The translations under genes were made by a program, and so were the position numbers. DNA of 6,029 nt from an uncultured Chlorobiaceae bacterium (GTDB lineage Bacteria > Bacteroidota > Chlorobiia > Chlorobiales > Chlorobiaceae), in the NCBI GenBank assembly GCA_903917955.1, contig CAIXCO010000033.1, positions 1 to 6,029 on the forward strand. The letters run 5' to 3'. The notes under the pieces were generated by a model. It searched no databases. It was given only the letters and a program-made list of their open reading frames with translations, and was not told the DNA's origin. Below are positions 1 to 6,029 of this stretch, one piece after another (positions within the stretch are counted from its first letter, which is position 1; the number at the start of each line of letters is the position of its first letter).

Positions 1-10
1 GGAATCAGCC

Positions 11-39
11 TTCCGGGCGCTGCATCGAAGCGCCCGGAG
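11..39 (-). terminator. GC-rich hairpin beyond the typA stop, possible terminator
   Basis: A perfect inverted repeat pairs TCCGGGCGCT (12-21) with AGCGCCCGGA (29-38), giving a 10-bp stem and a 7-nt loop. One further T-G wobble pair is possible outside it. It begins about 30 nt past the typA stop, where a terminator is expected. Neither side has a run of T, so it is not a textbook intrinsic terminator. It may act as a U-less terminator, protect the 3' end of the mRNA, or serve a convergent gene lying to the left of the window. The stem is certain from the sequence; the function is inferred. Confidence 0.5.
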
Positions 40-68
40 AGAACTGAACATGATTTTCCTGGCAAAAA

Positions 69-1895
69 CTAAGCGTTGGCCTTTTTGGTGGCTTTTGCGC
101 GAAGGTTGACGTCAAGAATTTTCTTTCTGAGGCGGATGCTCTGGGGTGTTACTTCCAGAAGCTCATCGTCGTTGATGAATTCAAGTGCCTGCTCGAGCGA
201 AAGGATTTTCGGAGGGGTGAGGCGAAGCGATTCATCGGTGCCGGAAGAGCGCATGTTGCTCAGCTTTTTCGTTTTGCAGACGTTGAGAGTGATGTCGAGC
301 CCTCTTGTTGATTCGCCGACAATCATGCCACCATAAACCTTGGTGTTTGGTGATACAAAGAAGGTGCCACGGTCTTCAAGGGCGCTCAATGCGTAGGCAA
401 CACAGATTCCTGCCTCAGAGACTACAAGTGCACCGCTCTCGCGTGAAGGCAGTTTGCCTTTGAATGGCTGGTAATTATGAAAGACGTGCGACATAATGCC
501 CTCGCCTTTGGTATCGGTGGTGAACTCAAGGTTGTAACCGATCAGGCCTCTGGTAGGAATTTCAAATTCAACCCTGACCATGCCGCCGCGAAGCGTGCCC
601 ATATTGGTCATTTCGGCCTTTCTGCGACCCATTTTTTCGATAATGACGCCGGTGTACTCTTCAGGAATGTCAATCATGACGTGCTCGATAGGCTCAAGCA
701 GTGTGCCCTCTTCGTCACGGTGCATGATCACCTCCGGTCTTGCAATGGCAATTTCATAGCCCTCGCGCCGCATGGTCTCGATAAGCACTGAGAGATGGAG
801 CTCTCCTCTGCCTGAAACGCGGAAGGTATCGGGGCTCTCCGTCTCCTCGACGTTGAGTGCAACGTTGGTCATCTTCTCTTTCATCAGGCGCTCACGGATT
901 TTGCGGCTGGTGACCTCTTTGCCCTCAAGTCCTGCAAAGGGTGAGTCGTTGACCGAAAAGAGCATGGAGAGCGTTGGTTTGCTGATATCGAAGGAATCAA
1001 GACATTCCGGCTCTTCAACCGATGCAAGGGTCATGCCGACCGTGGCGTCAGGTATACCGGCGATTGCGATAATGTCTCCTGAGGTCGCCTCTTTGGCTTC
1101 AACTTTCTGAACCTTGTCGAACTGAAAAACTTTTGTAACCGTTCCCCTGCCAAGCACACCATCAGGGCCTACAACAGCAAGCTGGCTGCCGGGGCTCACC
1201 TTGCCGCGATGAATGCGACCGATGGCGATTTTGCCGATATAGTCGCTGTAGTCGAGCGTGGTGACCAGCATCTGGAAACCTCCGTCGTCATGAGCCACCG
1301 GAGCTGGAATCTCTTTGATGATCATGTCGAGCAGAAGGCTCATATCACCATCCGCGTCATCCATGCTGTATTTGGCAATACCATGTTTAGCGGATGTAAA
1401 AATATAGGGGAAATCAAGCTGATGCTCCTCGGCGCCGAGGGCAATAAAGAGATCAATAACCTGATCGTGCACCTTGACAGGGTCAGACTGCGGGCGATCA
1501 ATTTTGTTGATGACCACAATAGGTTTCAGGTGCAGTTCAAGGGCTTTGCGCAACACAAACTTTGTCTGCGGCATCGGCCCTTCAAAAGCGTCCACGAGAA
1601 GCAGTACACCATCAACCATCTGCAAAATTCGCTCAACCTCGCCACCAAAATCGGCATGACCTGGAGTGTCAACTATATTGATCTTGTGATCGTTATATAC
1701 TGCTGCTGCGTTTTTTGAAAAAATAGTAATACCCCGCTCTCTTTCCTGGGGATTTGAGTCAAGTACACGTACGTTTACCTGCTGATTGTCCCTGAAGGCA
1801 CCTGTTTTCTGAAAAATGGAATCAACAAGCGTTGTTTTTCCATGATCAACGTGGGCGATAATGGCAATATTTCTGATATTCTTTGTCAAACTCAT
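69..1895 (-). CDS. typA: Ribosome-associated translational GTPase TypA/BipA
   Basis: This is a 608-residue translation-factor-family GTPase, close to the roughly 607 residues of E. coli BipA. The family binds the 70S ribosome in the EF-G site and affects 50S assembly and growth under stress or cold. The G-domain motifs are all present: AHVDHGKT (14-21), RGITI in switch I (54-58), DTPGH (76-80), NKID (130-133) and SAK (168-170). A beta-barrel domain II follows at about 205-300, then EF-G III-like and V-like domains (RGELHL at 363-368). The BipA-specific C-terminal domain runs from about 480 to 608, with a lysine-rich tail. The ATG at 1895 is chosen because AAGGA lies 7 nt upstream and the protein then begins right before the G-domain. 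An in-frame ATG 26 codons further upstream would add a non-homologous basic extension. The stop is TAG. It is divergent from the heme genes and looks like a separate unit. No motif is missing. Confidence 0.97.
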   Translation of the reverse strand: MSLTKNIRNIAIIAHVDHGKTTLVDSIFQKTGAFRDNQQVNVRVLDSNPQERERGITIFSKNAAAVYNDHKINIVDTPGHADFGGEVERILQMVDGVLLLVDAFEGPMPQTKFVLRKALELHLKPIVVINKIDRPQSDPVKVHDQVIDLFIALGAEEHQLDFPYIFTSAKHGIAKYSMDDADGDMSLLLDMIIKEIPAPVAHDDGGFQMLVTTLDYSDYIGKIAIGRIHRGKVSPGSQLAVVGPDGVLGRGTVTKVFQFDKVQKVEAKEATSGDIIAIAGIPDATVGMTLASVEEPECLDSFDISKPTLSMLFSVNDSPFAGLEGKEVTSRKIRERLMKEKMTNVALNVEETESPDTFRVSGRGELHLSVLIETMRREGYEIAIARPEVIMHRDEEGTLLEPIEHVMIDIPEEYTGVIIEKMGRRKAEMTNMGTLRGGMVRVEFEIPTRGLIGYNLEFTTDTKGEGIMSHVFHNYQPFKGKLPSRESGALVVSEAGICVAYALSALEDRGTFFVSPNTKVYGGMIVGESTRGLDITLNVCKTKKLSNMRSSGTDESLRLTPPKILSLEQALEFINDDELLEVTPQSIRLRKKILDVNLRAKATKKANA

Positions 1896-2072
1896 CTTTT
1901 TATCCTTGTAAATAAGTATATTTGTACTTCGTATCGGGCGGAATATACATTTTTTCTTTGTAATAACGGCCACAATCTTTGTCCGGTCTCAGGTTTGCGC
2001 GTGCTCGTTTGTGCACAAGCAGACTGTCCAAGAGGCAACCGGCTTCATGACATTCACATCCCAAAGCACACC
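1896..2072. promoter_or_regulatory. Divergent control region between typA and the hemX-like gene
   Basis: This 177-bp intergenic region must carry the start signals for both directions. For the plus strand, TTGTAC (1922-1927) and TATACA (1944-1949) are 16 bp apart, but both boxes match the sigma-70 consensus only partly. For the minus strand, TATACT (1915-1920) and TATATT (1943-1948) are possible -10 boxes for typA, neither with a convincing -35. A perfect 10-bp palindrome, TTGTGCACAA, lies at 2009-2018 and could be an operator or chance. The region's role is clear from gene orientation; the individual boxes are tentative. Confidence 0.45.
1903..1907 (-). promoter_or_regulatory. Shine-Dalgarno sequence of typA
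   Basis: On the minus strand AAGGA lies 7 nt before the ATG at 1895. It decides the typA start in favour of the 608-residue protein rather than the longer frame opening at 1973. It is the only clear, well-spaced ribosome binding site among the five genes of the window. Confidence 0.8.
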
Positions 2073-2076
2073 ATGA
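2047..2076 (+). CDS. Possible nine-codon leader ORF upstream of the hemX-like gene
   Basis: An ATG at 2047 opens a frame encoding MTFTSQSTP and ends at TGA 2074-2076. That TGA overlaps the ATG of the membrane-protein gene (2073-2075) in an ATGA arrangement typical of translational coupling. AAGAGG (2030-2035) lies 11 nt before the mini-ORF start, a slightly long but usable ribosome-binding spacing. The downstream gene has no Shine-Dalgarno sequence of its own. The peptide resembles nothing I know. An ORF this short can easily arise by chance, so it is given as a candidate only. Confidence 0.25.
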   Translation: MTFTSQSTP

Positions 2077-2918
2077 ACAATATATTACTCGATAATCTAC
2101 CGCTGCTTGCCCTCAACCAGATCGTTTCAATCTTTTACCTGGTCACAACATTTTTATATGGCGCCGATTTTTTTCGCGATCGCCAGCTTGCCCAAAAATA
2201 CAAGCAACCTCTTCTGGCATTGACGGTCTTCACTCATGTGGTCTACCTCGGGCTTCTTACTTCGATTGAAGGATACAAAATAAACTATTCGACGGTGAAC
2301 CTGATGACCATGGTAGGCCTCACTTTGACCATTACCTATCTTTTCATAGAGTTTACAACCAAAAGTGACAAGACTGGATTTTTTGTTATCTCTTTTGCCG
2401 CTGGTGCGCAGCTTATCTCCTCGATACTGACAGCCCAAATATCAACTGCCGGCCACCCGTTCAGCGGTATCGGTATCGGGGTACACCTGATTGCTGCCAT
2501 TTTCGGCTTCAGTGCCATCGCGATTGCCGGGCTGTACAGCATCCTCTACCTCTTGCTTTTCCGCCAGATAGAGCAAAACCGTTTTGAGTTGCTGTTTCAG
2601 CGCCTTCCAAACCTTGAGGTGCTTGAAAAACTCACCATGCACGCAGTCGCTTTCGGATTTCTGTTTCTTTCGATTACCCTCTTTGCCGGAATGATTGAAC
2701 AGAAGGCTTACAGCGAAACCATCAACCTCCTCGAACCGAAGCTTATAACCCTGGTCGTCATCTGGCTGCTCTATGGCACAGGTATCTTTGTCAAGCCGAT
2801 CATCGGCTGGGATATCAAACACATGGCTTACCTCTTCATCTTTCTCTTTGTCTTCGTCACCATACTAATTGTGTTGATGACCTTTTTCTCACCAACATTC
2901 CATGGACTCACCTTTTAA
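2073..2918 (+). CDS. HemX/CcsA-like multi-spanning membrane protein (cytochrome c assembly family)
   Basis: This is a 281-residue, strongly hydrophobic inner-membrane protein with about eight predicted helices: roughly 10-30, 46-64, 74-93, 102-120, 133-160, 188-208, 222-240 and 250-272. It looks like the cytochrome c assembly family that includes CcsA/CcmC-type heme handlers and HemX. Histidines at 55 (helix 2), 138 (helix 5) and 250 (before helix 8) are candidate heme ligands. The tryptophan-rich WWD segment of true heme-handling proteins is not visible. A single GWD followed by KHMAYL at 245-254 resembles the end of HemX-type proteins more. In Bacillus hemX sits next to hemA and is reported to lower the amount of glutamyl-tRNA reductase, so placement just upstream of hemA favours HemX. 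The ATG at 2073 is chosen because the first helix starts soon after it. The frame stays open further upstream into typA but encodes polar, unrelated sequence there. No Shine-Dalgarno sequence is visible. The family call is fairly sure; the precise role is not. Confidence 0.82.
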   Translation: MNNILLDNLPLLALNQIVSIFYLVTTFLYGADFFRDRQLAQKYKQPLLALTVFTHVVYLGLLTSIEGYKINYSTVNLMTMVGLTLTITYLFIEFTTKSDKTGFFVISFAAGAQLISSILTAQISTAGHPFSGIGIGVHLIAAIFGFSAIAIAGLYSILYLLLFRQIEQNRFELLFQRLPNLEVLEKLTMHAVAFGFLFLSITLFAGMIEQKAYSETINLLEPKLITLVVIWLLYGTGIFVKPIIGWDIKHMAYLFIFLFVFVTILIVLMTFFSPTFHGLTF

Positions 2919-2930
2919 GTATCAGGTTCT

Positions 2931-2958
2931 TTGAAAATACAGGCATTTAGAATATATT
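2931..2958 (+). promoter_or_regulatory. Candidate sigma-70-type promoter of hemA
   Basis: TTGAAA (2931-2936) and TATATT (2953-2958) each match the consensus at five of six positions and are separated by 16 bp. Transcription would start near 2965 and leave a leader of about 70 nt before hemA. It lies just after the stop of the hemX-like gene in the 116-bp gap at 2919-3034. No terminator hairpin is seen in that gap, so hemA may also be reached by readthrough from upstream. The leader shows no riboswitch-like or strongly folded structure that I can recognise. Confidence 0.5.
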
Positions 2959-3034
2959 TAGCGATAATTGATTTGTTCCAGACGCAGCATTTTCATCGGA
3001 TTGTACGTCATCAGCTCACTTAAACAACCCTGCC

Positions 3035-4312
3035 ATGAACATCATTTCAGTTGGTGTCAATCACAAGACCGCACCTATTGAAATCCGCGAAAGAATCTCC
3101 CTTTCAGAAGTTCAAAACAAGGAGTTCATTACCGGCCTTATCTCCAGCGGACTTGCCCACGAAGCAATGGTCATTTCCACCTGTAATCGCACCGAACTGT
3201 ATGTTGTTCCTGCAATGCATGAGGTGACTGGTGAGTATCTCAAGGAGTATCTTATCGCCTTCAAGGATGCGCGCAAGGAGGTTCGGCCTGAACACTTTTT
3301 CAGCCGTTTTTACTGTGGCACGGCACGTCATATTTTTGAGGTGGCAAGCGCTATTGACTCACTGGTTCTTGGTGAGGGTCAGATTCTTGGACAGGTCAAA
3401 AATGCCTACCGTATTGCGGCTGAAGCACAGAGCGCAGGCATTCTCATCACCCGTCTCTGTCATACGGCATTCAGTGTAGCCAAAAAGGTCAAAACAAAGA
3501 CCAAGATCATGGAGGGCGCTGTTTCGGTAAGCTATGCGGCTGTTGAGCTTGCCCAGAAGATTTTTTCCAACCTTTCGATGAAGAAGGTGCTGCTTGTTGG
3601 TGCAGGTGAAACCGGCGAACTGGCGGCGAAACATATCTTTCAGAAAAATGCCCGCAACATTGTTATTACAAACCGGACGCTCGCAAAAGCTCAAACTCTG
3701 GCTGATGAGCTCGGTACCAACAAAGTCTTGCCATTTGAATCGTTCAAGGAACATCTGCACGAGTTCGATATTATCATAACGGCTGTCAGCACCAAGGAGT
3801 ATGTTCTCAGCGAAGCTGACATGCACCAGAGCATGCTCAAACGCCGGCTGAAACCGGTTATTATTCTTGATCTCGGGCTGCCGAGAAATGTCGACCCTGA
3901 TATTGGCAAGCTTCAGAATATGTTCCTCAAGGATATTGATGCACTCAAGCACATCATCGACAAAAACCTTGAAAAAAGAAGCCGTGAACTTCCAAAAGTC
4001 CAGGCCATCATTGAAGAGGAGCTCATCGGTTTCGGTCAATGGATCAATACACTGAAAGTGAGGCCAACCATTGTGGATCTTCAGTCGAAGTTCATTGAGA
4101 TAAAGGAAAAAGAGCTTGAACGGTATCGCTACAAGGTCAGCGAAGAGGAACTCCTGAGAATGGAGCACCTTACTGACAGAATCCTGAAAAAAATCCTGCA
4201 CCACCCCATAAAAATGCTCAAGGCACCAGTGGATACAAATGACTCGATGCCGAGCAGAGTCGATCTTGTGCGCAATGTTTTCGATCTTGAAGAACCAAAT
4301 CAGTCACGCTAA
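3035..4312 (+). CDS. hemA: Glutamyl-tRNA reductase
   Basis: HemA performs the NADPH-dependent reduction of glutamyl-tRNA(Glu) to glutamate-1-semialdehyde, the first committed and usually rate-limiting step of the C5 route to 5-aminolevulinate. It is cytoplasmic and works with HemL, which is not in this window. The 425 residues match the family length. The N-terminal catalytic domain (about 1-155) starts GVNHKTAP and carries STCNRTELY with the nucleophilic Cys50. It also has His99 in GTARHIFEVASAIDSLVLGE and the GQVKNAY segment. The NADPH-binding Rossmann domain has VGAGETG at 188-194 and LDLGLPRNVDP at 278-288. The C-terminal helical dimerisation domain runs from about 315 to 425. The ATG is preceded by no Shine-Dalgarno sequence, and no other in-frame ATG lies nearby. 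It is the first gene of a hemA-hemC-hemD run, 116 bp after the hemX-like gene. All key residues are present. Confidence 0.97.
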   Translation: MNIISVGVNHKTAPIEIRERISLSEVQNKEFITGLISSGLAHEAMVISTCNRTELYVVPAMHEVTGEYLKEYLIAFKDARKEVRPEHFFSRFYCGTARHIFEVASAIDSLVLGEGQILGQVKNAYRIAAEAQSAGILITRLCHTAFSVAKKVKTKTKIMEGAVSVSYAAVELAQKIFSNLSMKKVLLVGAGETGELAAKHIFQKNARNIVITNRTLAKAQTLADELGTNKVLPFESFKEHLHEFDIIITAVSTKEYVLSEADMHQSMLKRRLKPVIILDLGLPRNVDPDIGKLQNMFLKDIDALKHIIDKNLEKRSRELPKVQAIIEEELIGFGQWINTLKVRPTIVDLQSKFIEIKEKELERYRYKVSEEELLRMEHLTDRILKKILHHPIKMLKAPVDTNDSMPSRVDLVRNVFDLEEPNQSR

Positions 4313-4331
4313 ATAAAAATCCGTAATCGCT

Positions 4332-5273
4332 TTGAAAAAACAGCTCATCATCGGTACCAGGTCCAGCCCGCTCGCTTTGTGGCAGGCAGAATTTACCAAG
4401 GCGGAACTTTCCCGGCATTTTCCTGAACTTGATATCACGCTCAAACTGGTTAAAACAACCGGTGACAAGATTCTCGACTCTCCCCTTTCAAAAATTGGGG
4501 ATATGGGGCTCTTTACCAAGGATATTGAGAAACATCTGATCACCAAAGAGATCGATTTGGCGGTTCACAGTTTGAAAGATGTGCCGACAAGCACTCCTGA
4601 TGGGCTTCTTATCACCTCCTTCACCGAACGTGAGGATACGAGGGATGTCATTATTTCAAAGAACGGCATCAAGCTGACCGATCTGCCACAGAATGCCAAA
4701 ATGGCAACAAGCAGCCTGCGCCGCATGTCGCAGTTGTTGAGCCTGCGCCCTGACTTGCAGATACAGGATATCAGAGGCAACCTCAATACCCGTTTCCAGA
4801 AGTTTGACGAGGGCGAATTTGATGCCATGATGCTTGCCTACGCAGGTGTTTTCCGTCTCAATTTCAGCGATCGCATTTCCGAAATTCTGCCGCACGAAGT
4901 GATGCTTCCTGCTGTCGGTCAAGGTGCACTCGGTATTGAGACCCGTGTTGACGATGAGCAGACCAGAGAGATTGTCAGAATCCTCAATCACTCAACAACG
5001 GAATATTGCTGCCGCGCTGAACGCGCACTGCTCCGTCATCTGCAGGGCGGTTGCCAGATTCCTATCGGCGCTTATGCTTCGTTCAAAAATGGCACACTGA
5101 AGCTGCTTGCTTATGTCGGCTCGGTTGATGGCAAGATTGGATTGCATAACGAAATTACGAAAACAGGAGTAACGTCACCCGAGCAGGCTGAAGAAGTTGG
5201 TATCGAACTTGGCGAAGAGCTGCTGAAACAGGGCGCAGATGCAATTCTGTCACAAATCCGCAAAACCCGCTGA
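4332..5273 (+). CDS. hemC: Porphobilinogen deaminase (hydroxymethylbilane synthase)
   Basis: HemC polymerises four porphobilinogen units into linear hydroxymethylbilane in the cytoplasm, using a covalently bound dipyrromethane cofactor. The 313-residue protein matches the usual length. It opens with the family signature IIGTRSSPLALWQA. It then has KTTGDKI (41-47), the catalytic Asp83 in HSLKDVPT (79-86), ATSSLRR (125-131) and IRGNLNTR (147-154). LPAVGQGALGIE (192-203) and the cofactor-attachment Cys241 in LQGGCQIPIGAY complete the set. The start codon is TTG: an in-frame TAA at 4314-4316 leaves no upstream ATG, GTG or TTG, and the first internal ATG would remove the substrate-binding N-terminus. 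No Shine-Dalgarno sequence is seen. The gene begins 19 nt after hemA and overlaps hemD by one nucleotide, so the three are almost certainly co-transcribed. Confidence 0.96.
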   Translation: MKKQLIIGTRSSPLALWQAEFTKAELSRHFPELDITLKLVKTTGDKILDSPLSKIGDMGLFTKDIEKHLITKEIDLAVHSLKDVPTSTPDGLLITSFTEREDTRDVIISKNGIKLTDLPQNAKMATSSLRRMSQLLSLRPDLQIQDIRGNLNTRFQKFDEGEFDAMMLAYAGVFRLNFSDRISEILPHEVMLPAVGQGALGIETRVDDEQTREIVRILNHSTTEYCCRAERALLRHLQGGCQIPIGAYASFKNGTLKLLAYVGSVDGKIGLHNEITKTGVTSPEQAEEVGIELGEELLKQGADAILSQIRKTR

Positions 5274-6022
5274 TGAAAACTGTTCTTGTTACCCGTCCGA
5301 AAGATCAGGCAGCGTCATTTGTACAACAACTGGAAGAGTACGGTCTGAACTCAATTGTTTTTCCGACAATCGAGATCAGGCCGGTCTCCGGCTGGAAGGT
5401 TCCCGACCTCAGCCTTTTTGACGGACTCTTTTTCACCAGCCCCAACAGCGTCACTTTTTTTATGGAGAGAGTGCTGAAAGAGAGCCCTGATGAGCTGAAA
5501 AACCTGCAAAAGCTCAAGGTTTGGGCTGTCGGAAAAACAACCTCTTCTGATCTTGCGGCACACGGCGTAACAACTGAACCAATACCGAAAATTGCCGATG
5601 CCGTAACACTCATGGAGGAGATTGGCAGCGATACCATTGCTGGCCATACCTTCCTGTTTCTCAGAGGAAGCCTTTCGCTGGGAACCATCCCCGAGGTGAT
5701 CAAAAAACGGGGTGGCCACTGCGTTGAGCTGACCGTCTATGAAAATCTGCCACCTTCGCTTGAAGAGAGTGCGAACATAAAGTCGCTGCTGGAGCAAGGC
5801 GAACTCTCCTGCCTCTCATTTACAAGCCCCTCAACCGCCATCAATTTTTTTGAGGCGATGGCCTCAACCGCCCTCCCATCCGGAGTGCTGATTGCAGCCA
5901 TCGGCACCACAACAGCCAACGCCCTCAAAAAACTTGGCGTGAAGGTCGATATCATCCCAGAATCTTTCGACGGCCCCAGCTTCGCCAAAGCCATCGCCAA
6001 CGCACTGACAACTGATTACTGA
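5273..6022 (+). CDS. hemD: Uroporphyrinogen-III synthase
   Basis: HemD cyclises hydroxymethylbilane with inversion of ring D to give uroporphyrinogen III, the shared precursor of heme, (bacterio)chlorophylls and corrinoids. The 249-residue length is normal. The family has low sequence conservation, but the two-lobed pattern is visible. It begins VLVTRPKDQA, with FFTSPNSV at 53-60 and VWAVGKTT at 83-90. Next comes FLFLRG (126-131), then the linker-side VYENLPP with a conserved-type Tyr156. LSFTSPSTA (181-189), AAIGTTTA (208-215) and the closing PESFDGPSFAKAI (229-241) follow. Its ATG shares one base with the hemC stop (TGATG), which suggests translational coupling. The TGA stop falls within a heptamer tandem repeat. 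The gene is complete within the window. Position directly after hemC supports the call strongly. Confidence 0.94.
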   Translation: MKTVLVTRPKDQAASFVQQLEEYGLNSIVFPTIEIRPVSGWKVPDLSLFDGLFFTSPNSVTFFMERVLKESPDELKNLQKLKVWAVGKTTSSDLAAHGVTTEPIPKIADAVTLMEEIGSDTIAGHTFLFLRGSLSLGTIPEVIKKRGGHCVELTVYENLPPSLEESANIKSLLEQGELSCLSFTSPSTAINFFEAMASTALPSGVLIAAIGTTTANALKKLGVKVDIIPESFDGPSFAKAIANALTTDY

Positions 6023-6029
6023 TTACTGA
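6004..6029 (+). repeat. Heptamer tandem repeat across the hemD stop
   Basis: The unit ACTGATT occurs in two exact copies (6011-6017 and 6018-6024). A partial copy, ACTGA, runs to the window edge, and a diverged copy, ACTGACA, precedes them at 6004-6010. Because seven is not a multiple of three, the TGA inside successive exact units falls in each of the three frames (6013, 6020 and 6027). The one at 6020 terminates hemD. The repeat may continue beyond the window. Confidence 0.7.

Noticed and set aside
1209..1718. Plus-strand open frame of 169 codons inside typA
   Set aside because: It is antisense to the conserved GTPase domain and has no recognisable motif; shadow frame.
1896..1973. In-frame 26-codon N-terminal extension of typA
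   Set aside because: It has no homologous character, lies in AT-rich promoter-like sequence, and the internal ATG at 1895 has a good Shine-Dalgarno sequence and matches the family N-terminus and length.
1842..2072. In-frame upstream extension of the hemX-like gene, cysteine-rich when translated
   Set aside because: Its first part is antisense to the typA start and the rest crosses the divergent control region. The sequence is polar and unlike the family, so the open frame is probably chance.
2919..2940. GTAT/ATAC inverted repeat after the hemX-like stop as a terminator
   Set aside because: The stem is only 4 bp of weak pairs and it overlaps the candidate hemA promoter; it is too weak to call.
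3359..4204. Long minus-strand open frame (281 codons) inside hemA
   Set aside because: It lies fully antisense to a clearly conserved gene, and its translation has no recognisable domain. It is a shadow of hemA codon use.
5455..5851. Two runs of seven T in hemD (5455-5461 and 5845-5851) as possible slippage or frameshift sites
   Set aside because: Each simply contains two Phe codons in an intact frame, and the HemD pattern continues normally after both.
1..6029. Novel defence, mobile or CRISPR-type system
   Set aside because: All long coding sequence is explained by five housekeeping-type genes. No transposase, integrase, direct-repeat array or unusual domain is visible.

Overview
This window is an ordinary bacterial chromosomal segment with five intact protein genes and no detectable mobile element, CRISPR array, tRNA or rRNA. 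It holds a translational GTPase gene (typA/bipA) on the minus strand. Diverging from it on the plus strand are a HemX/CcsA-like membrane protein gene and three tetrapyrrole genes in pathway order: hemA, hemC and hemD. Using glutamyl-tRNA reductase (C5 pathway), a HemX/CcsA-like gene beside hemA, the moderate base composition and the protein style all fit a green sulfur bacterium (Chlorobium and relatives). That assignment rests on recognition rather than a search. Such organisms need a large tetrapyrrole supply for bacteriochlorophyll, heme and cobalamin.

Layout: positions 1-68 hold a GC-rich hairpin just beyond the typA stop. Positions 69-1895 are typA, read leftwards from an ATG with a good Shine-Dalgarno sequence. 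Positions 1896-2072 are a divergent control region with AT-rich promoter-like boxes, a 10-bp palindrome and a nine-codon mini-ORF whose stop overlaps the next gene's start. Positions 2073-2918 encode the eight-helix membrane protein. The 116-bp gap that follows contains the best promoter in the window (TTGAAA, 16 bp, TATATT). hemA (3035-4312), hemC (4332-5273, TTG start) and hemD (5273-6022) are then packed with a 19-nt gap and a 1-nt overlap. A heptamer tandem repeat runs across the hemD stop to the window edge.

The genes work together as follows. HemA reduces glutamyl-tRNA(Glu) to glutamate-1-semialdehyde, which HemL (not in the window) converts to 5-aminolevulinate. HemB (not in the window) makes porphobilinogen. 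HemC joins four porphobilinogens into hydroxymethylbilane, and HemD closes this to uroporphyrinogen III, the branch point for heme, (bacterio)chlorophyll and corrinoids. The membrane protein may assist HemA or handle heme for cytochrome c assembly. TypA is a separate transcription unit.

I found no convincing new biological system. The observations most worth checking are the mini-ORF overlapping the hemX-like start, the HemX-versus-CcsA question, the lack of Shine-Dalgarno sequences on the heme genes beside a clear one on typA, and the heptamer repeat at the hemD stop.
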